Positions 8,393 to 17,349 are shown, counted from the first letter of the stretch. The stretch is 64,000 nt of DNA from Pectobacterium aquaticum (GCF_003382565.3 NZ_CP086253.1:1364001-1428000); one strand, 5' to 3'. Translations and numbers: made by a program. Notes: generated by a model from the letters alone, not told the origin.

Positions 8393-8947
8393 ATGAAGAA
8401 GATTTTGCTCGTTGCTGGCACGGCACTGGTTCTGGCGGGATGTGGTGAGAAAGGCGATTTTGAAAAAGTGATTAATGCGAAAATTTCAAAATCAAAGGTG
8501 TGCTACTCACTGCAAAACAATGATTTTGCGTTCAACAAAGATTTTCCAGTAAAGGTTAATCATGGCTACCGTTCTGCTGGATACAATGCAGGTGATGAAA
8601 TCCTTAAAGGGCTTGTTGAACAGGGGCTTCTCACTGTTTCACAACAGGCGAATGGCTTTAGCAGTGTTGATGTATTAGAGATAACAGACAAAGGACAAGA
8701 GGTTGATTTCTGGAATCGTGAGGAAGGTGCCTGTGTCGGTCATCGTGTTGTTGCTGAGATCACCAATTGGACTGAACCGAGTGATGGCGCTGGCGCTAAA
8801 ATCACACAAGTGACCTATACGTGGAAGCTCGATGGCGTTCCGGGCTGGGTTGATAAAAATGCGTTCTCTGGCGTTAAGGGGATGGCTGAACCAGAAGAAG
8901 CCAAAATTGTTCTGGTCAAGACCAATAACGGCTGGAAAGCTAACTAA
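8393..8947 (+). CDS. Lipoprotein, 184 aa, unknown family
   Basis: MKKILLVAGTALVLAGC is a lipoprotein signal with lipobox LAGC; the ATG at 8393 was preferred over one 12 codons upstream because the signal then starts correctly. The mature protein is about 168 residues, with two further cysteines (KVCYSL and GACVGH). A later Trp-rich segment (VTYTWKLDGVPGWVDKNAF) follows. Eight bases separate it from the next gene, so the two form an operon. The layout recalls enterobacterial exported lipoproteins of unknown role. Confidence 0.7.
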   Translation: MKKILLVAGTALVLAGCGEKGDFEKVINAKISKSKVCYSLQNNDFAFNKDFPVKVNHGYRSAGYNAGDEILKGLVEQGLLTVSQQANGFSSVDVLEITDKGQEVDFWNREEGACVGHRVVAEITNWTEPSDGAGAKITQVTYTWKLDGVPGWVDKNAFSGVKGMAEPEEAKIVLVKTNNGWKAN

Positions 8948-8956
8948 GAGGGTATT

Positions 8957-9232
8957 ATGGAAAACAAAACTATCCAGTGCCCTTTTTGTCTAAGGGAAAG
9001 CCAGCGCGGTGTTCATGTCTGCACCGGCTGTATGGCGACTGTTTTATATGGAACCTATCCGCAGTGGTATGCGCTTTTGGTTATCTTCCTTTCCTTTGGC
9101 CTGTCAATTCTGATAGGTATGTCTACAGGCATAGCTGGGACTACTATCAGTCTGCCAATCATTGCGGCTGTTGGGTTTATTGTCGGGAAAATTATATTTT
9201 CTGATAATGTTGTTTTCAGGCGGAGGATGTAG
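8957..9232 (+). CDS. Small zinc-ribbon membrane protein, 91 aa
   Basis: The N-terminus carries a CPFC...CTGC pair (residues 8-11 and 22-25), a typical zinc ribbon, followed by two hydrophobic segments (about 38-57 and 62-80) and a basic end (FRRRM). The sequence AGAGGG precedes the ATG. It probably sits in the inner membrane with the ribbon in the cytoplasm and is co-transcribed with the lipoprotein gene upstream. No specific function can be given. Confidence 0.65.
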   Translation: MENKTIQCPFCLRESQRGVHVCTGCMATVLYGTYPQWYALLVIFLSFGLSILIGMSTGIAGTTISLPIIAAVGFIVGKIIFSDNVVFRRRM

Positions 9233-9250
9233 AGCTTTCCAATTTTAATG

Positions 9251-9280
9251 AACCACACCTGCTGAAATGGTGGTGTGGTT
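9251..9280 (+). terminator. Hairpin after the zinc-ribbon gene
   Basis: AACCACACC (9251-9259) pairs with GGTGTGGTT (9272-9280). It lies 19 bp after the stop codon. The following bases (ATATTAAAT) are A/T-rich but not a clean T-tract, so termination efficiency is uncertain. Confidence 0.5.
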
Positions 9281-9331
9281 ATATTAAATCCATTGGTTTC
9301 AATTTAATTTTTTAAAAATGACTGACCTGAT

Positions 9332-10222
9332 CTATTTTTCTGTTTTGGTGACTTTTATGGTGTCAATAAAATAGCATGCAAATTCTGGATTAAACCCACG
9401 CAGTATCCAACAAGCAAATAACTTATTTTTATAATCGCTTGTATAAGGCCAACAGTTTATCATTATATTTCTCTCTATAATAATTTTTTTCAATTCATTA
9501 AAGTATAATATATTTTTATATGGATCATTCCTATGAATGCATACGAGGCTCCATAAATTTTTAGGAACCAACTCTGGTTTAGCATAGGTCATTATTTCTT
9601 CATATATTGAAGAAGGTATATGGTATTTTTTCAAATACTTTGATATTATGCTTTTACTTAAAATCTCGGTGGAGTTAAATCTCCCTCCTCTTACTTTTTC
9701 TATACCATAGCGGTTCATGTACTCGATTGTTTTAATATTTTCAATTCTATATACATAATTAATGTCATCGGATGAAAAAATTGTTTTTTCAACCAATCTT
9801 ATTGGTTTGTATTTTTTTGTCCAATCAGAACCTCTTTTACCTATATGGTCTAATGTTCTGTTTTCCAAATTTGAAGTAATTCCTATATAATAATTCCCAC
9901 CATCAAGTTCCCAAACATATATAAAATAATTCCTAAAAACTTTCTGCCAGAACCCTACATTCCCCACACCATACAATCGTGCATATTCATTTGCTTTATT
10001 TTTAACTAAAGAGGGGAGTTCATCTTCGGATCTTATATTTATATAATATGATTCTTTTACTCTTAATGGCTTATGCTGTCTTGTCCATGAACATTTCCCT
10101 TGATAATGTTTACTAAGTGATCGGCTTAAAAATTTTGTTACTCCAACATAATAACAATTATCTTCCAGTTCCAGTGTATACATAGTATAGGTTTTAATTT
10201 GTTTTTTCATCGCTCGTGTCAT
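9332..10222 (-). CDS. Protein with two tandem GIY-YIG-like nuclease domains, 296 aa
   Basis: Two copies of the same domain follow each other. Domain 1 has YTLELEDNCYYVGVT and LSRSLSKHY (about residues 14-40); domain 2 has YVWELDGGNYYIGIT and LENRTLDHIG (about 102-130). Each is followed by the sequence WTR/WTK...YKPIR/HKPLR. These give the Y...YxG strand pair and the R/H-bearing helix of GIY-YIG endonucleases; a downstream Glu is present in both (ANEYARLYG and IEYMNRYG). The C-terminal 110 residues are helical and unassigned. Single-domain GIY-YIG proteins are common; a tandem pair is unusual. A 46-aa gene lies 40 bp upstream on the same strand. Confidence 0.7.
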   Translation of the reverse strand: MTRAMKKQIKTYTMYTLELEDNCYYVGVTKFLSRSLSKHYQGKCSWTRQHKPLRVKESYYINIRSEDELPSLVKNKANEYARLYGVGNVGFWQKVFRNYFIYVWELDGGNYYIGITSNLENRTLDHIGKRGSDWTKKYKPIRLVEKTIFSSDDINYVYRIENIKTIEYMNRYGIEKVRGGRFNSTEILSKSIISKYLKKYHIPSSIYEEIMTYAKPELVPKNLWSLVCIHRNDPYKNILYFNELKKIIIERNIMINCWPYTSDYKNKLFACWILRGFNPEFACYFIDTIKVTKTEK

Positions 10223-10261
10223 TATTAATAAAGAGTCTATAAATATATCGAGGTGTGCGCA

Positions 10262-10402
10262 TCAATACGGAAAAACACTGGCTATGTCAATCGGGTCACA
10301 AAGATATGCGGGCGTTTTTTTATAAGGATAGACAGTCATAAACCATTTGTTCATCTTATTAATAATCTGTTGTTTTTCTTCTGCAGAAATCACATTATCC
10401 AT
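10262..10402 (-). CDS. Small protein, 46 aa, upstream of the GIY-YIG gene
   Basis: A short frame starting MDNVISAEEKQQIINKMNKW has clearly protein-like composition, more so than the 80-codon plus-strand frame over the same bases, which is rich in Phe, Leu and His. It ends in DPIDIASVFPY. The ribosome binding site is weak (GAAGCG). It is oriented with, and 40 bp ahead of, the tandem GIY-YIG gene and may be its operon partner. Function unknown. Confidence 0.4.
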   Translation of the reverse strand: MDNVISAEEKQQIINKMNKWFMTVYPYKKTPAYLCDPIDIASVFPY

Positions 10403-10603
10403 AATTTTCGCTTCATTTTAAATGTATATTTACTGTTATACTATCTTTTCTCACTTATGCCAATGAATTATTTCTGTGAAATTGACATTTCATGATTAAT
10501 TCATTATCTCCATATAAAGAAGATAAAAGGAGATGGGGAATGCATTTAGAAATAAGAATCGGTGATAAAAGGTTAATGGAGCCAGAATTTAAAATATTTA
10601 CTA

Positions 10604-11525
10604 GGCCGTGTCCCTTAACTTAACAACCGTTTTAAAAATAACCTGATCGCTCCCAGTTTTAGCATACTCAGGTAGTTTCTGGCTGTTTTCTCCGAGCGGG
10701 TGGCAATACGGCGATTTTCTTTAAGTATCGCAAAGCAGCGCTCCACGACATTGCGTTTTTTGTACAGGCGCGTGTCGAGGGGGCGACGTCCGTCCTGACT
10801 GGCCTTCTCATTCGATTTAAACGGAATAACCGCTTTTATTCCTTTCATTTTCAAATGAATGCGAAGGTTTTTACCTGAATAACCCTTATCCGCCAGCACC
10901 GCTTTCGGACGTGATTTCAGGTGCCCGCTTTTTCGGATAATCCCGACCCGGTTGAGCAACCTTTCCGCGTATCGGCTTTCGTGGGCCTGTCCACCGCTCA
11001 GGCAAAAACTCAGTGGTAATCCTGTGCCATCTGTCGCCAGATGGATTTTGGTGCCAAAGCCGCCGCGAGAGCGACCCAGCCCATGGTCCTCGCATTCATC
11101 GGGATGTTTTTTTTCGCACCCGCGGCCGCTTTCAGGGCGCGAACGTTACTGCCATCCAGCGCGATAACATCCCAGTCAATCAGCGCTTTTTCATCCAGAA
11201 TCTGGAGTAATTTATTGAAAATGCTGTTCATTATTCCGGCTTTAGACCACCGATTGAAGCGGTTGTAAATGGTTTTCCATTGACCATAACGCTCAGGTAA
11301 ATCCCGCCAGGGTGCGCCAGAGCAAAGCACCCAAAATATGCCATTCATGACATGTCTGTGCGCAAAATAAGGACGCCCGCCTCGGGAAGAGCCTCTTTCA
11401 GGTGGCAGCATGGGAGAAATCAACGCCCAGGCGTCATCGGGAAAATCGTAACGAGCCAAATTAAAGGACTTTTTGTGGTGAAATCATGTCCCTGATTGTA
11501 CAAAAAATAGTTACGGGACACACCC
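10604..11525 (-). mobile_element. IS5-family element (IS427-type), complete
   Basis: Ends GGCCGTGTCCCTTAACT (10604 onward) and, inverted, GGGTGTGTCCCGTAACT (ending 11525) are imperfect inverted repeats flanked by TA on both sides. The 922-bp element has a transposase in two overlapping frames joined by an A-run, as in the IS427 group. It interrupts the 116-codon gene cleanly. Confidence 0.88.
10615..11459 (-). CDS. IS5/IS427-type transposase, two frames joined by -1 frameshift
   Basis: Frame A starts at 11459 (MARYDFPDDAWALISPMLPP) and encodes the N-terminal domain ending in VIALDGSNVRA with the first catalytic Asp. Frame B, down to 10615, encodes GGFGTKIHLATDG, VLADKGYSGKNLR with the second Asp, and KKRNVVERCFAILK with the catalytic Glu. 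A run of eight A in the sense strand (11107-11114 as T on plus) lets the ribosome slip by -1, so that AKKK is followed by HPDECEDHGLGRSRGG. The joined protein is about 280 residues, normal for the group. Known family members use the same device. Confidence 0.85.
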
Positions 11526-11810
11526 TAGTAACGATAATAAAACTTTGTTCTTTATCGCAATGAAAGTAGATGTCTATACAGAAGAGATGATAAAAAAAGA
11601 GATAAGTAATGATAAATTTAAAATTGAAATACAAGATGGATTAATTGGTCTGACTATAACTGATATGGTTTTCAGTTTCGATGTTAGAGAATTTTTACGG
11701 AACTACTTAATTAATCATGTTAGCGAACAGTTTTTAGTAGCTTTTGCTTTTCTTGACGAAGGTGATAAAATAAAAAAAGAAAACGTAAAAGCTATAAGGA
11801 TGAAACATAG

Positions 11811-12920
11811 GTGAAAATTGAGGTAGTAAACGATAGTTTGTTTGATGCGTTTTTATATGATAAGTATCAGATAGTGTCAACAAATTCTGCTACTGATGAA
11901 TATAAGCAAGATAGGTCATTGGATTATAAACGGCTGATTAAAACACTAAATGAAGACATTGACACTTTTCTTCCCTCAATAGATAAAACCATTCCTCTCA
12001 TTTTCTACAGTTTATCAGCATGGACAAAGATGAAATCAAGAGCTAATGTTTTTATCCAAGATCCTAACCTGAAAACATTCTTAGGTAAGTTAACGACTTC
12101 ATATCAAGCAGGAACAGAAAGTATTTATATCAGTAAGAACCTGTATGAAGATCAAAAGAAAGATAAAGAAGTTAATGAGCATGAAGTTTATAAATATCTA
12201 TTGGCATCAGATTGTACACATGAAGAAGTTACAAACCTCATTATCTTACATGAGATAGGCCATGCTATCCATCATCAGTTGGAAAAAAGAGACGATTGCT
12301 TACTTGAACCAACAACAGCGGAAGCATCGTTCCTGAATCCGTTTGTTCAATTCAACGGAGAGTGTGTTGGAGGGATACCAACCGTAACCGCTATAGCTTA
12401 CAAAGCGATAACAGAAGGGATTGCCGATCTATATAGCTGTATTCTTATAGATAGATTCTATGACTGTTCTCGCTCTGATGTGATTATTAATGCTTTGTAT
12501 CAATACAGAGCCTCGCATAAAAATGAAAATTATTATTCAGATCGGAGTATTGAAAGTTACTTGAACCAATGAATCGGACGTGGCTTTAAAAACTTTGATG
12601 AAGCCTATAAATATATGTCGGCAACTATAGCTTATAATGCTGTGAAATATATTGGAGAAAACTTGCGTGATGGTAAACCTGAGTTGGGTCGTTTTTTAGG
12701 TGTGATTAATAAATTACATAGTTTAAATCACAACAGGTTAGATAAAACTGTCGAGACTATAAAGAACATTTATCCGTTCATGGATCATGTGATTTTTTAT
12801 GCGGATAAAAAGAATCCTTTTAGCTACCATCCGGAACTGTTTGCCGAGGGTTGTAAGGCAGGAGATAAATGGATAAAGAAAAGAGCTAAAAATAATTCAA
12901 AAAAAGATAAAAGACATTAA
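11811..12920 (+). pseudogene. Zinc metallopeptidase gene with one in-frame TGA
   Basis: The GTG start at 11811 overlaps the previous stop. The product has a zincin core: LIILHEIGHAIHH (HExxH) with a distal conserved Glu in ITEGIADLYSC. The frame stops at TGA 12570-12572 after SYLNQ, but the very same frame continues without interruption for 116 more codons (IGRGFKNFDEAYKY...) to 12920. Restored length is 369 residues. A TGG to TGA change is the simplest explanation. The 253-residue product keeps the whole catalytic motif, so it may retain activity, and the distal 101 codons may be dead. It pairs with the IS-split 116-codon gene upstream. Confidence 0.7.
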
Positions 12921-13147
12921 AATAAATATTTCATTTAAAGACTCTGGATTTATGCAAGGGAATACTGATAGACGAAATCGAAAATAGAGTTAAGTTTAAA
13001 GAAAATCATTCAATTTTGTTATTATTTTTTCTATACCGAATAAACCGCAAGATGCTAGTTTTAGGTTTATTTGGTATAGAAATCAAAAACATGTTGAATC
13101 TGAATAAACCCCCATAGTAAAATAATAAATATTTTTCCTGAAGGTAT

Positions 13148-14038
13148 ATGGTGAATAGCATGTCATTGAGTGAAGTTGAAGAAACATGTTTATTTAGGTA
13201 CAGGCATTTCAATAAAAACACTGCGAAAGAGATTCTTAATAAAGAAATATGGCATTCTGACGTTAAAAACTTGAATGATCCTTTTGAGTTTCCCATTATT
13301 TTAGATTGGAGTGAAATTGATAAAAAAGATAAAGTGTTATTAACAAAGTATGCGATGCATTTTGACTTTTTACCGATAGAGGAAATTGCGTATTACTGTT
13401 TTCATGATAAGTTGGATTTATTACATTCTATAATAGATAATAATCTTCGCAGTGCTAGCCTTGCAATGAAAGAATATTATGAATCTTTGTATGTCTGTTG
13501 CTTTAGTAAATCATTAAGAGACCCATTAATGTGGTCTCATTACTCGGATGGAATGAAAGGGCTTTGTATTGCTTATGATAAAAATATATTGAAAAAAACC
13601 AGTGAATATAAAAATCTCAAACCTGTCGTTTATAATAAAAAACCTATTGAGTTTTTATTTAAAGATTTCAGAGCCGATAAAGTTAGTGATGAGTTTAAAT
13701 ATTATGATGAAGTCCATAAGGAAAATAGAATAGCAGAACCTAGATTGATTAGACTGAATACATTTGAACATCTGTATCAAAAGCATGAACGCTGGGCCTA
13801 TGAAGGTGAGGTTAGAAATATTGTGGACCTTGATATTCCTCGTTCTAAAAGAAAGGATGGTGCTTTAATAAAATATCCTTCCGATGCAATTAAGGCAATT
13901 TTAGTTGGTTGTAAGATGAAGAGGGTTCATCTTAAAATGGTTGGTAAGTATTGTATTCTAAATAGACTTCCTTTATACAAAGTGTCACCTAATAAAATAG
14001 ATTATAGTATACTTATTGAGCCTTTATTCCAACCGTAA
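13148..14038 (+). CDS. DUF2971-domain protein, 296 aa
   Basis: The signature blocks of DUF2971 are all present and in order: LFRYRHFN near the start, NLNDPFEFP, CCFSKSLRDPLMWSHYSDGM, then KGLCIAYD, and HERWAYEGEVRNI. Proteins of this family are found in defence islands and prophages; the biochemical activity is not known. There is no signal peptide or membrane segment. GAAGG lies close to both the ATG at 13148 and a GTG at 13151, so the start is uncertain by one codon. The gene stands alone, followed by a weak hypothetical gene. Confidence 0.85.
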   Translation: MVNSMSLSEVEETCLFRYRHFNKNTAKEILNKEIWHSDVKNLNDPFEFPIILDWSEIDKKDKVLLTKYAMHFDFLPIEEIAYYCFHDKLDLLHSIIDNNLRSASLAMKEYYESLYVCCFSKSLRDPLMWSHYSDGMKGLCIAYDKNILKKTSEYKNLKPVVYNKKPIEFLFKDFRADKVSDEFKYYDEVHKENRIAEPRLIRLNTFEHLYQKHERWAYEGEVRNIVDLDIPRSKRKDGALIKYPSDAIKAILVGCKMKRVHLKMVGKYCILNRLPLYKVSPNKIDYSILIEPLFQP

Positions 14039-14061
14039 TTGGCCTTTTAAGCTGGAAGTTT

Positions 14062-14472
14062 GTGGTACAAGATATTGGATACAATGTGATATGGACATTG
14101 TTCTTCCTATTCGCCTGTCTGCTGGCTTACCTCGATTGTGCTGGGAGTAAAACATATTCTGGTTATTCGGCATCGTCATCTGTACCGCAGTCGGATTATT
14201 TTAAGACGACCAAAGAATATGAGATGCAATCACAAATTGACTACGATATTGCTGTGAAAGGGCGGAGTGTACTATCTGACCCCAATCTGAGCATTGTTGA
14301 GCAACAGCGTTATCGAGATGCACTTTCGAAAAAAAAACCATTATCAGTAAAAGCGTATGGACTATATACATATTGTTGCATGATTTTTTATATTAACCAT
14401 ATGCTTATGGATGAGTCAATATTATATTCAATATATATTGGCTCTATTTCATTCAGGAGTTTGTGTTGTTAA
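14062..14472 (+). CDS. Membrane-anchored hypothetical protein, possibly truncated, 136 aa
   Basis: A GTG start opens a protein with one N-terminal hydrophobic segment (about residues 8-25, VIWTLFFLFACLLAYLDC), a polar middle (SSVPQSDYFKTTKEYEMQSQ) and a C-terminal end rich in Cys, Tyr and Ile that looks out of character. The last 40 residues may be read-through after a frameshift, so the native protein may have been different. It overlaps the end of the convergent AbiU2-like gene by 4 bp. No family recognised. Confidence 0.4.
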   Translation: MVQDIGYNVIWTLFFLFACLLAYLDCAGSKTYSGYSASSSVPQSDYFKTTKEYEMQSQIDYDIAVKGRSVLSDPNLSIVEQQRYRDALSKKKPLSVKAYGLYTYCCMIFYINHMLMDESILYSIYIGSISFRSLCC

Positions 14473-15086
14473 TTTTCTAAATTATTAGGGAGGTTTAGAG
14501 CATTTAAAAGATGGTAAGTAGAATCTTCAATAATTGGTGAGGAAAATAATAAACTATTTTCGTATCCAAACATATCGATAGATATTTCCCTAAATAAAGT
14601 CGTTAAGTCAAAAAGTAAATTCGATATATTATTTGGGGTTATATTTATATCATAATATAAAGAATTCCTGTCAACATTAGCCTCCCTGTGTGCGATTAGC
14701 TTGTTTCTTATTTCTTTAATTCCTTTGACTAATTTTTTGTGTTTTTTTAATCGATTGTCGATTTTTTCAATAATTTGATACTGATTGTTTTTTTCTAATA
14801 TTTCCTTAAAGTGTCTAATCGAATAAATTTTCGGTTTTTTATCTGATGTGTTCTCGAAAAAACAGGCTATCTCAATAAACATCAATTTATACATACCACT
14901 AATTGTTGTTATGAAAAAATGTTTATATAGATTATTCTGAGTGGTTTCTTGCAATGCGTGATAATTTGTTTTCCCTTCAACACTAATAGATAAAGCTTTA
15001 TACACTTGAAAGAAAGCTTTAGCTGAAGTTAAGTTGTCAATCATTATGTTGAAATGCTCTTCTAATTCATTGTTTTTTATGCACAT
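14469..15086 (-). CDS. AbiU2-like HEPN protein, 205 aa
   Basis: The start at 15086 is supported by AAAGGAAAG in front of the ATG. The protein is mainly helical and carries KEIRNKLIAHREANVD at about residues 131-146, the RN-x4-H signature of HEPN domains in AbiU2/abortive-infection proteins. HEPN proteins are usually metal-independent RNases used as toxins or phage-defence effectors. Its start overlaps the end of the upstream gene by 20 bp, so the two are coupled. The family call rests on motif and layout; target RNA and trigger are unknown. Confidence 0.65.
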   Translation of the reverse strand: MCIKNNELEEHFNIMIDNLTSAKAFFQVYKALSISVEGKTNYHALQETTQNNLYKHFFITTISGMYKLMFIEIACFFENTSDKKPKIYSIRHFKEILEKNNQYQIIEKIDNRLKKHKKLVKGIKEIRNKLIAHREANVDRNSLYYDINITPNNISNLLFDLTTLFREISIDMFGYENSLLFSSPIIEDSTYHLLNALNLPNNLEN

Positions 15087-15531
15087 TATCTTTCCTTTTG
15101 AAATATTCACCATAAATAGATAGTAAACTATTTATTATATCCTTTATATTCTTGCTATCCACATGATAGTTATTCCCACTAATAACTTCGTCGTCTAGTT
15201 TTGTGACACCAAGAGTGAATGACCTTTTTTTAATATTAACATCCCGTTTTTTTTCAAAATGCTTAGTTCTATTGCATAGCTCATTTATGATTTTATATTC
15301 TTCTTTTGCGTATATTTTAGAATGAAGGATTTGTTCTTGACTCCAGTTTTCAACAGGGAGTTGAATATAAGATTCATGTCCGTCGGAATATATCCATTCT
15401 CTAAGGTGGTTTAAAATAAATATAATGAAAAAAAGTGTCTCGTCATTGGGGGTTTTATTAAATGATTCAGTTTTATTTTTCAGTAACGTATATAAATCAT
15501 TCGGGGTTTCTATGTCAAAGAACTCACTCAT
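15067..15531 (-). CDS. Partner gene of the AbiU2-like HEPN protein, 154 aa
   Basis: This helical protein, without a signal peptide, has NELCNRTKHFEKKRDV near its middle, a degenerate HEPN-like R-x2-H block, and a Trp-rich helix (LREWIYSDGHESYIQL) before it. It is first in a two-gene operon whose second gene encodes the AbiU2-like protein; the 20-bp overlap points to a functional pair such as toxin and neutraliser or a two-subunit RNase. Which is which cannot be told from sequence. Confidence 0.55.
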   Translation of the reverse strand: MSEFFDIETPNDLYTLLKNKTESFNKTPNDETLFFIIFILNHLREWIYSDGHESYIQLPVENWSQEQILHSKIYAKEEYKIINELCNRTKHFEKKRDVNIKKRSFTLGVTKLDDEVISGNNYHVDSKNIKDIINSLLSIYGEYFKRKDNVHKKQ

Positions 15532-15802
15532 TGTAGTACCTATAAATGGAGTGTGATACTAATGTTATTGTAATCGACCTATAGACGCGAAACGTATGGG
15601 AGCAATATGATTTCTACTATTTTAACATTAATTAAAATATAATAAGTAAACTTGGCATCTGTATTTAATTAAATAAAATATCATCATTTCTTGATAATGG
15701 CTACAGTGGGTTTTCGTTTCAATATAACAATTAGTTATATGATCGGATGCATTGAGTTGATTTTTTAAAATAACTCATAACCTCTCTGTATCATTACAGT
15801 CA

Positions 15803-16541
15803 TTATCTGTCTTTATAAACATTATGCGGTCTCAATTTAGGTACTGATTTTTTCCTATTCGCCGCTAAATAGCTTTGCGCATTGATGCTTCACTTCTTAT
15901 CGTGCGAGGCCGCTGCTGGCGGGGTGCGTAATCTTCAGTAAGTGTAGCGCTATTATGCAAAGCTATTTAGTGTTGGGATGTAGTCAAGATCGTCATCAGG
16001 CTGGACTGCCTTAACCGGACGACTTGGAAAACGCCTGATCTCATCTGGTGTGGGACTATAAGTGTCACTGTTAAATCTGGCTCGTTTTTCAAACTCAGCG
16101 CGTGAAACATAGATGCCTCGAACCTCATCAAACACATAGTTTTCGGCAATACGCTTATCGTGGTCAGCATCAACGGAAACAGGAGCTGGTTTCTTCTTGG
16201 CCCAGACAAATTTTTCTCTTATATATTCCATTACCAGTAAAGTGAAACGCTTGAACACACCACTCTGACGAGGTTTAACCTGCTTTCTATTACTTTTAAC
16301 AGGAGCGCGTTTGATAGCTCTGGCCGTTAAAGAGGATGGGGTTTTCAATTTAGTGCGTGTATGAGGTGCAGGGGTAACCAGAACAGGCTGTTGCTCTTCG
16401 GATGATGATGACTGCGAACCTGTTTCAGAGAACTCTGTTCGAGGTTGTATCTCAGGTAAGACGATTTCAACAGGCTCAGGAAGCTCGGACACGGTGAAAC
16501 TTCTGAGGTCAACAACGATCTGAAGATCCAAATCTTTGAAG
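15803..16541 (-). pseudogene. Duplicated C-terminal fragment of the relaxase gene, with MITE
   Basis: From about FKDLDLQIVVDLRSF to the end, this matches the C-terminal 200 residues of the relaxase at 19698-21113 (shared VEIVLPEIQPRTEFSETGSQ, YIREKFVWAKKKPAPVSVDA and EIRRFPSRPVKA). The catalytic N-terminal half is missing and the upstream DNA is unrelated; the breakpoint is near 16541. A 100-bp MITE at 15868 now ends the frame as IPTLNSFA (stop near 15953). Without it the frame would continue as IPTLAANRKKSVPKLRPH to a TAA at 15803, matching the paralog. An open frame of 207 codons survives, but a functional product is unlikely. Confidence 0.8.
15868..15967. mobile_element. 100-bp IS630-type MITE
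   Basis: Terminal inverted repeats AATAGCTTTGC and GCAAAGCTATT are flanked by TA (15866-15867 and 15968-15969). The ends differ by one base from those of the IS630 copy at 5896-7048. Removing the element and one TA restores alignment with the paralogous relaxase sequence at 19740-19770, which proves that it is an insertion. It contains no coding sequence. Confidence 0.88.
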
Positions 16542-16730
16542 GGGAGATGTGATTTGCGTGATCCAAATCTGTGCATTATTGAACGACGGTGTTATAGAAA
16601 AGTAATTAATAAGAAATGAGGTTGTTTGATATCTGTAATGAACGTAAGAACGAAAAACTCTTGTTCTTACGTTTGCTAAAACAGTAAAAGTTGAGCTTAA
16701 GATTTTATATTTAATATAAACCATTTATCA

Positions 16731-16904
16731 TCACCCTTCTCCAAGGCAGCCACCTTCTACAGTTCGGGGATTATACGTTCCCCATTTCATTTCAAAATTA
16801 TATTCTGATAAAAAATTTATCAGAGCGATGATATGCTCCTGTGTAAGATTATCTATGATAAGATTCTTATCTCTATTGACATCATTAACCTCTATCCAGT
16901 ACAT
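16731..16904 (-). CDS. Small protein, 57 aa
   Basis: MYWIEVNDVNRDKNLIIDNL opens a short frame preceded by AAGGAT seven bases before the ATG; it continues with HIIALINFLSEYNFEMKWGT and ends GGCLGEG. Composition is protein-like and soluble. It is divergent from the gene at 16963 with 58 bp between starts, so the two may share a control region. No family recognised. Confidence 0.5.
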   Translation of the reverse strand: MYWIEVNDVNRDKNLIIDNLTQEHIIALINFLSEYNFEMKWGTYNPRTVEGGCLGEG

Positions 16905-16962
16905 TTATTATCCTTATTTTATTGATTAATAACAATGTTTAACATAGAAAGGACGAAAGTCA

Positions 16963-17349
16963 ATGCCAGATTATAGAAAAAAATTAAATCTTCTAACGAG
17001 TAATGGACAAAGAGTATTTGTTCTTCAATGCAATAAATCAGAGAAAAAATCTGTAATTAAACGATATCATAATAATGGTAGTTTTAGCTGGTTGTCAGAT
17101 CATGTAGCTGCAAAGCATCCGGATGGAAAGCCTAAAATACTTCACGTTCCTATTCCTGCTGAAGGTATTTATCAAATATATGGTCAGCCCGAATTAAGTG
17201 GGTTATATTGTGTTTATTCAAGTGTGAAGGGGCAGTTTTACTATTCAAAAATAAGTGAAGATGAAAAAATAATTTTAATAAATAGAAATAATAATGGCAT
17301 TAGTTTTAGAGATACATTACTTACAATGAATAAGGACCCTCTTTTCTAA
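16963..17349 (+). CDS. Hypothetical protein, 128 aa
   Basis: AGAAAGGACGAAAGTCA precedes the ATG, an acceptable ribosome binding site. The protein has mixed alpha/beta composition without signal peptide or membrane segments. Recognisable features are a basic start (MPDYRKKLNLLTSNGQ), an aromatic middle (GSFSWLSDHVAAKHPDGKPK) and a beta-rich centre (LYCVYSSVKGQFYYSKIS). I do not recognise the family. It lies between the duplicated relaxase fragment and the DUF3883 pseudogene, in a zone assembled by insertions. Confidence 0.5.
   Translation: MPDYRKKLNLLTSNGQRVFVLQCNKSEKKSVIKRYHNNGSFSWLSDHVAAKHPDGKPKILHVPIPAEGIYQIYGQPELSGLYCVYSSVKGQFYYSKISEDEKIILINRNNNGISFRDTLLTMNKDPLF

Larger units (their letters stand above)
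10540..11814 (+). pseudogene. 116-codon gene split by an IS5-family element
   Basis: AAAAGGAGATGGGGA precedes an ATG at 10540. The frame runs to the TA at 10602-10603, is broken by the IS, and continues in frame from 11528 to the TGA at 11812-11814. The restored product starts MHLEIRIGDKRLMEPEFKIF and continues through VDVYTEEMIKKEIS, with no stop. The TGA overlaps the GTG start of the metallopeptidase gene by 4 bp (GTGA), so the two were translationally coupled. The 3' piece could still be made from a TTG or internal ATG. Family unknown. Confidence 0.7.

Noticed and set aside
10253..10495. 80-codon plus-strand frame rich in Phe, Leu and His
   Set aside because: The minus-strand 46-codon frame has more protein-like composition and fits an operon with the GIY-YIG gene.
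12570..12572. Selenocysteine at the in-frame TGA of the metallopeptidase
   Set aside because: No SECIS-like hairpin is obvious just after the codon and the family is not known to use selenocysteine; a nonsense mutation is simpler.
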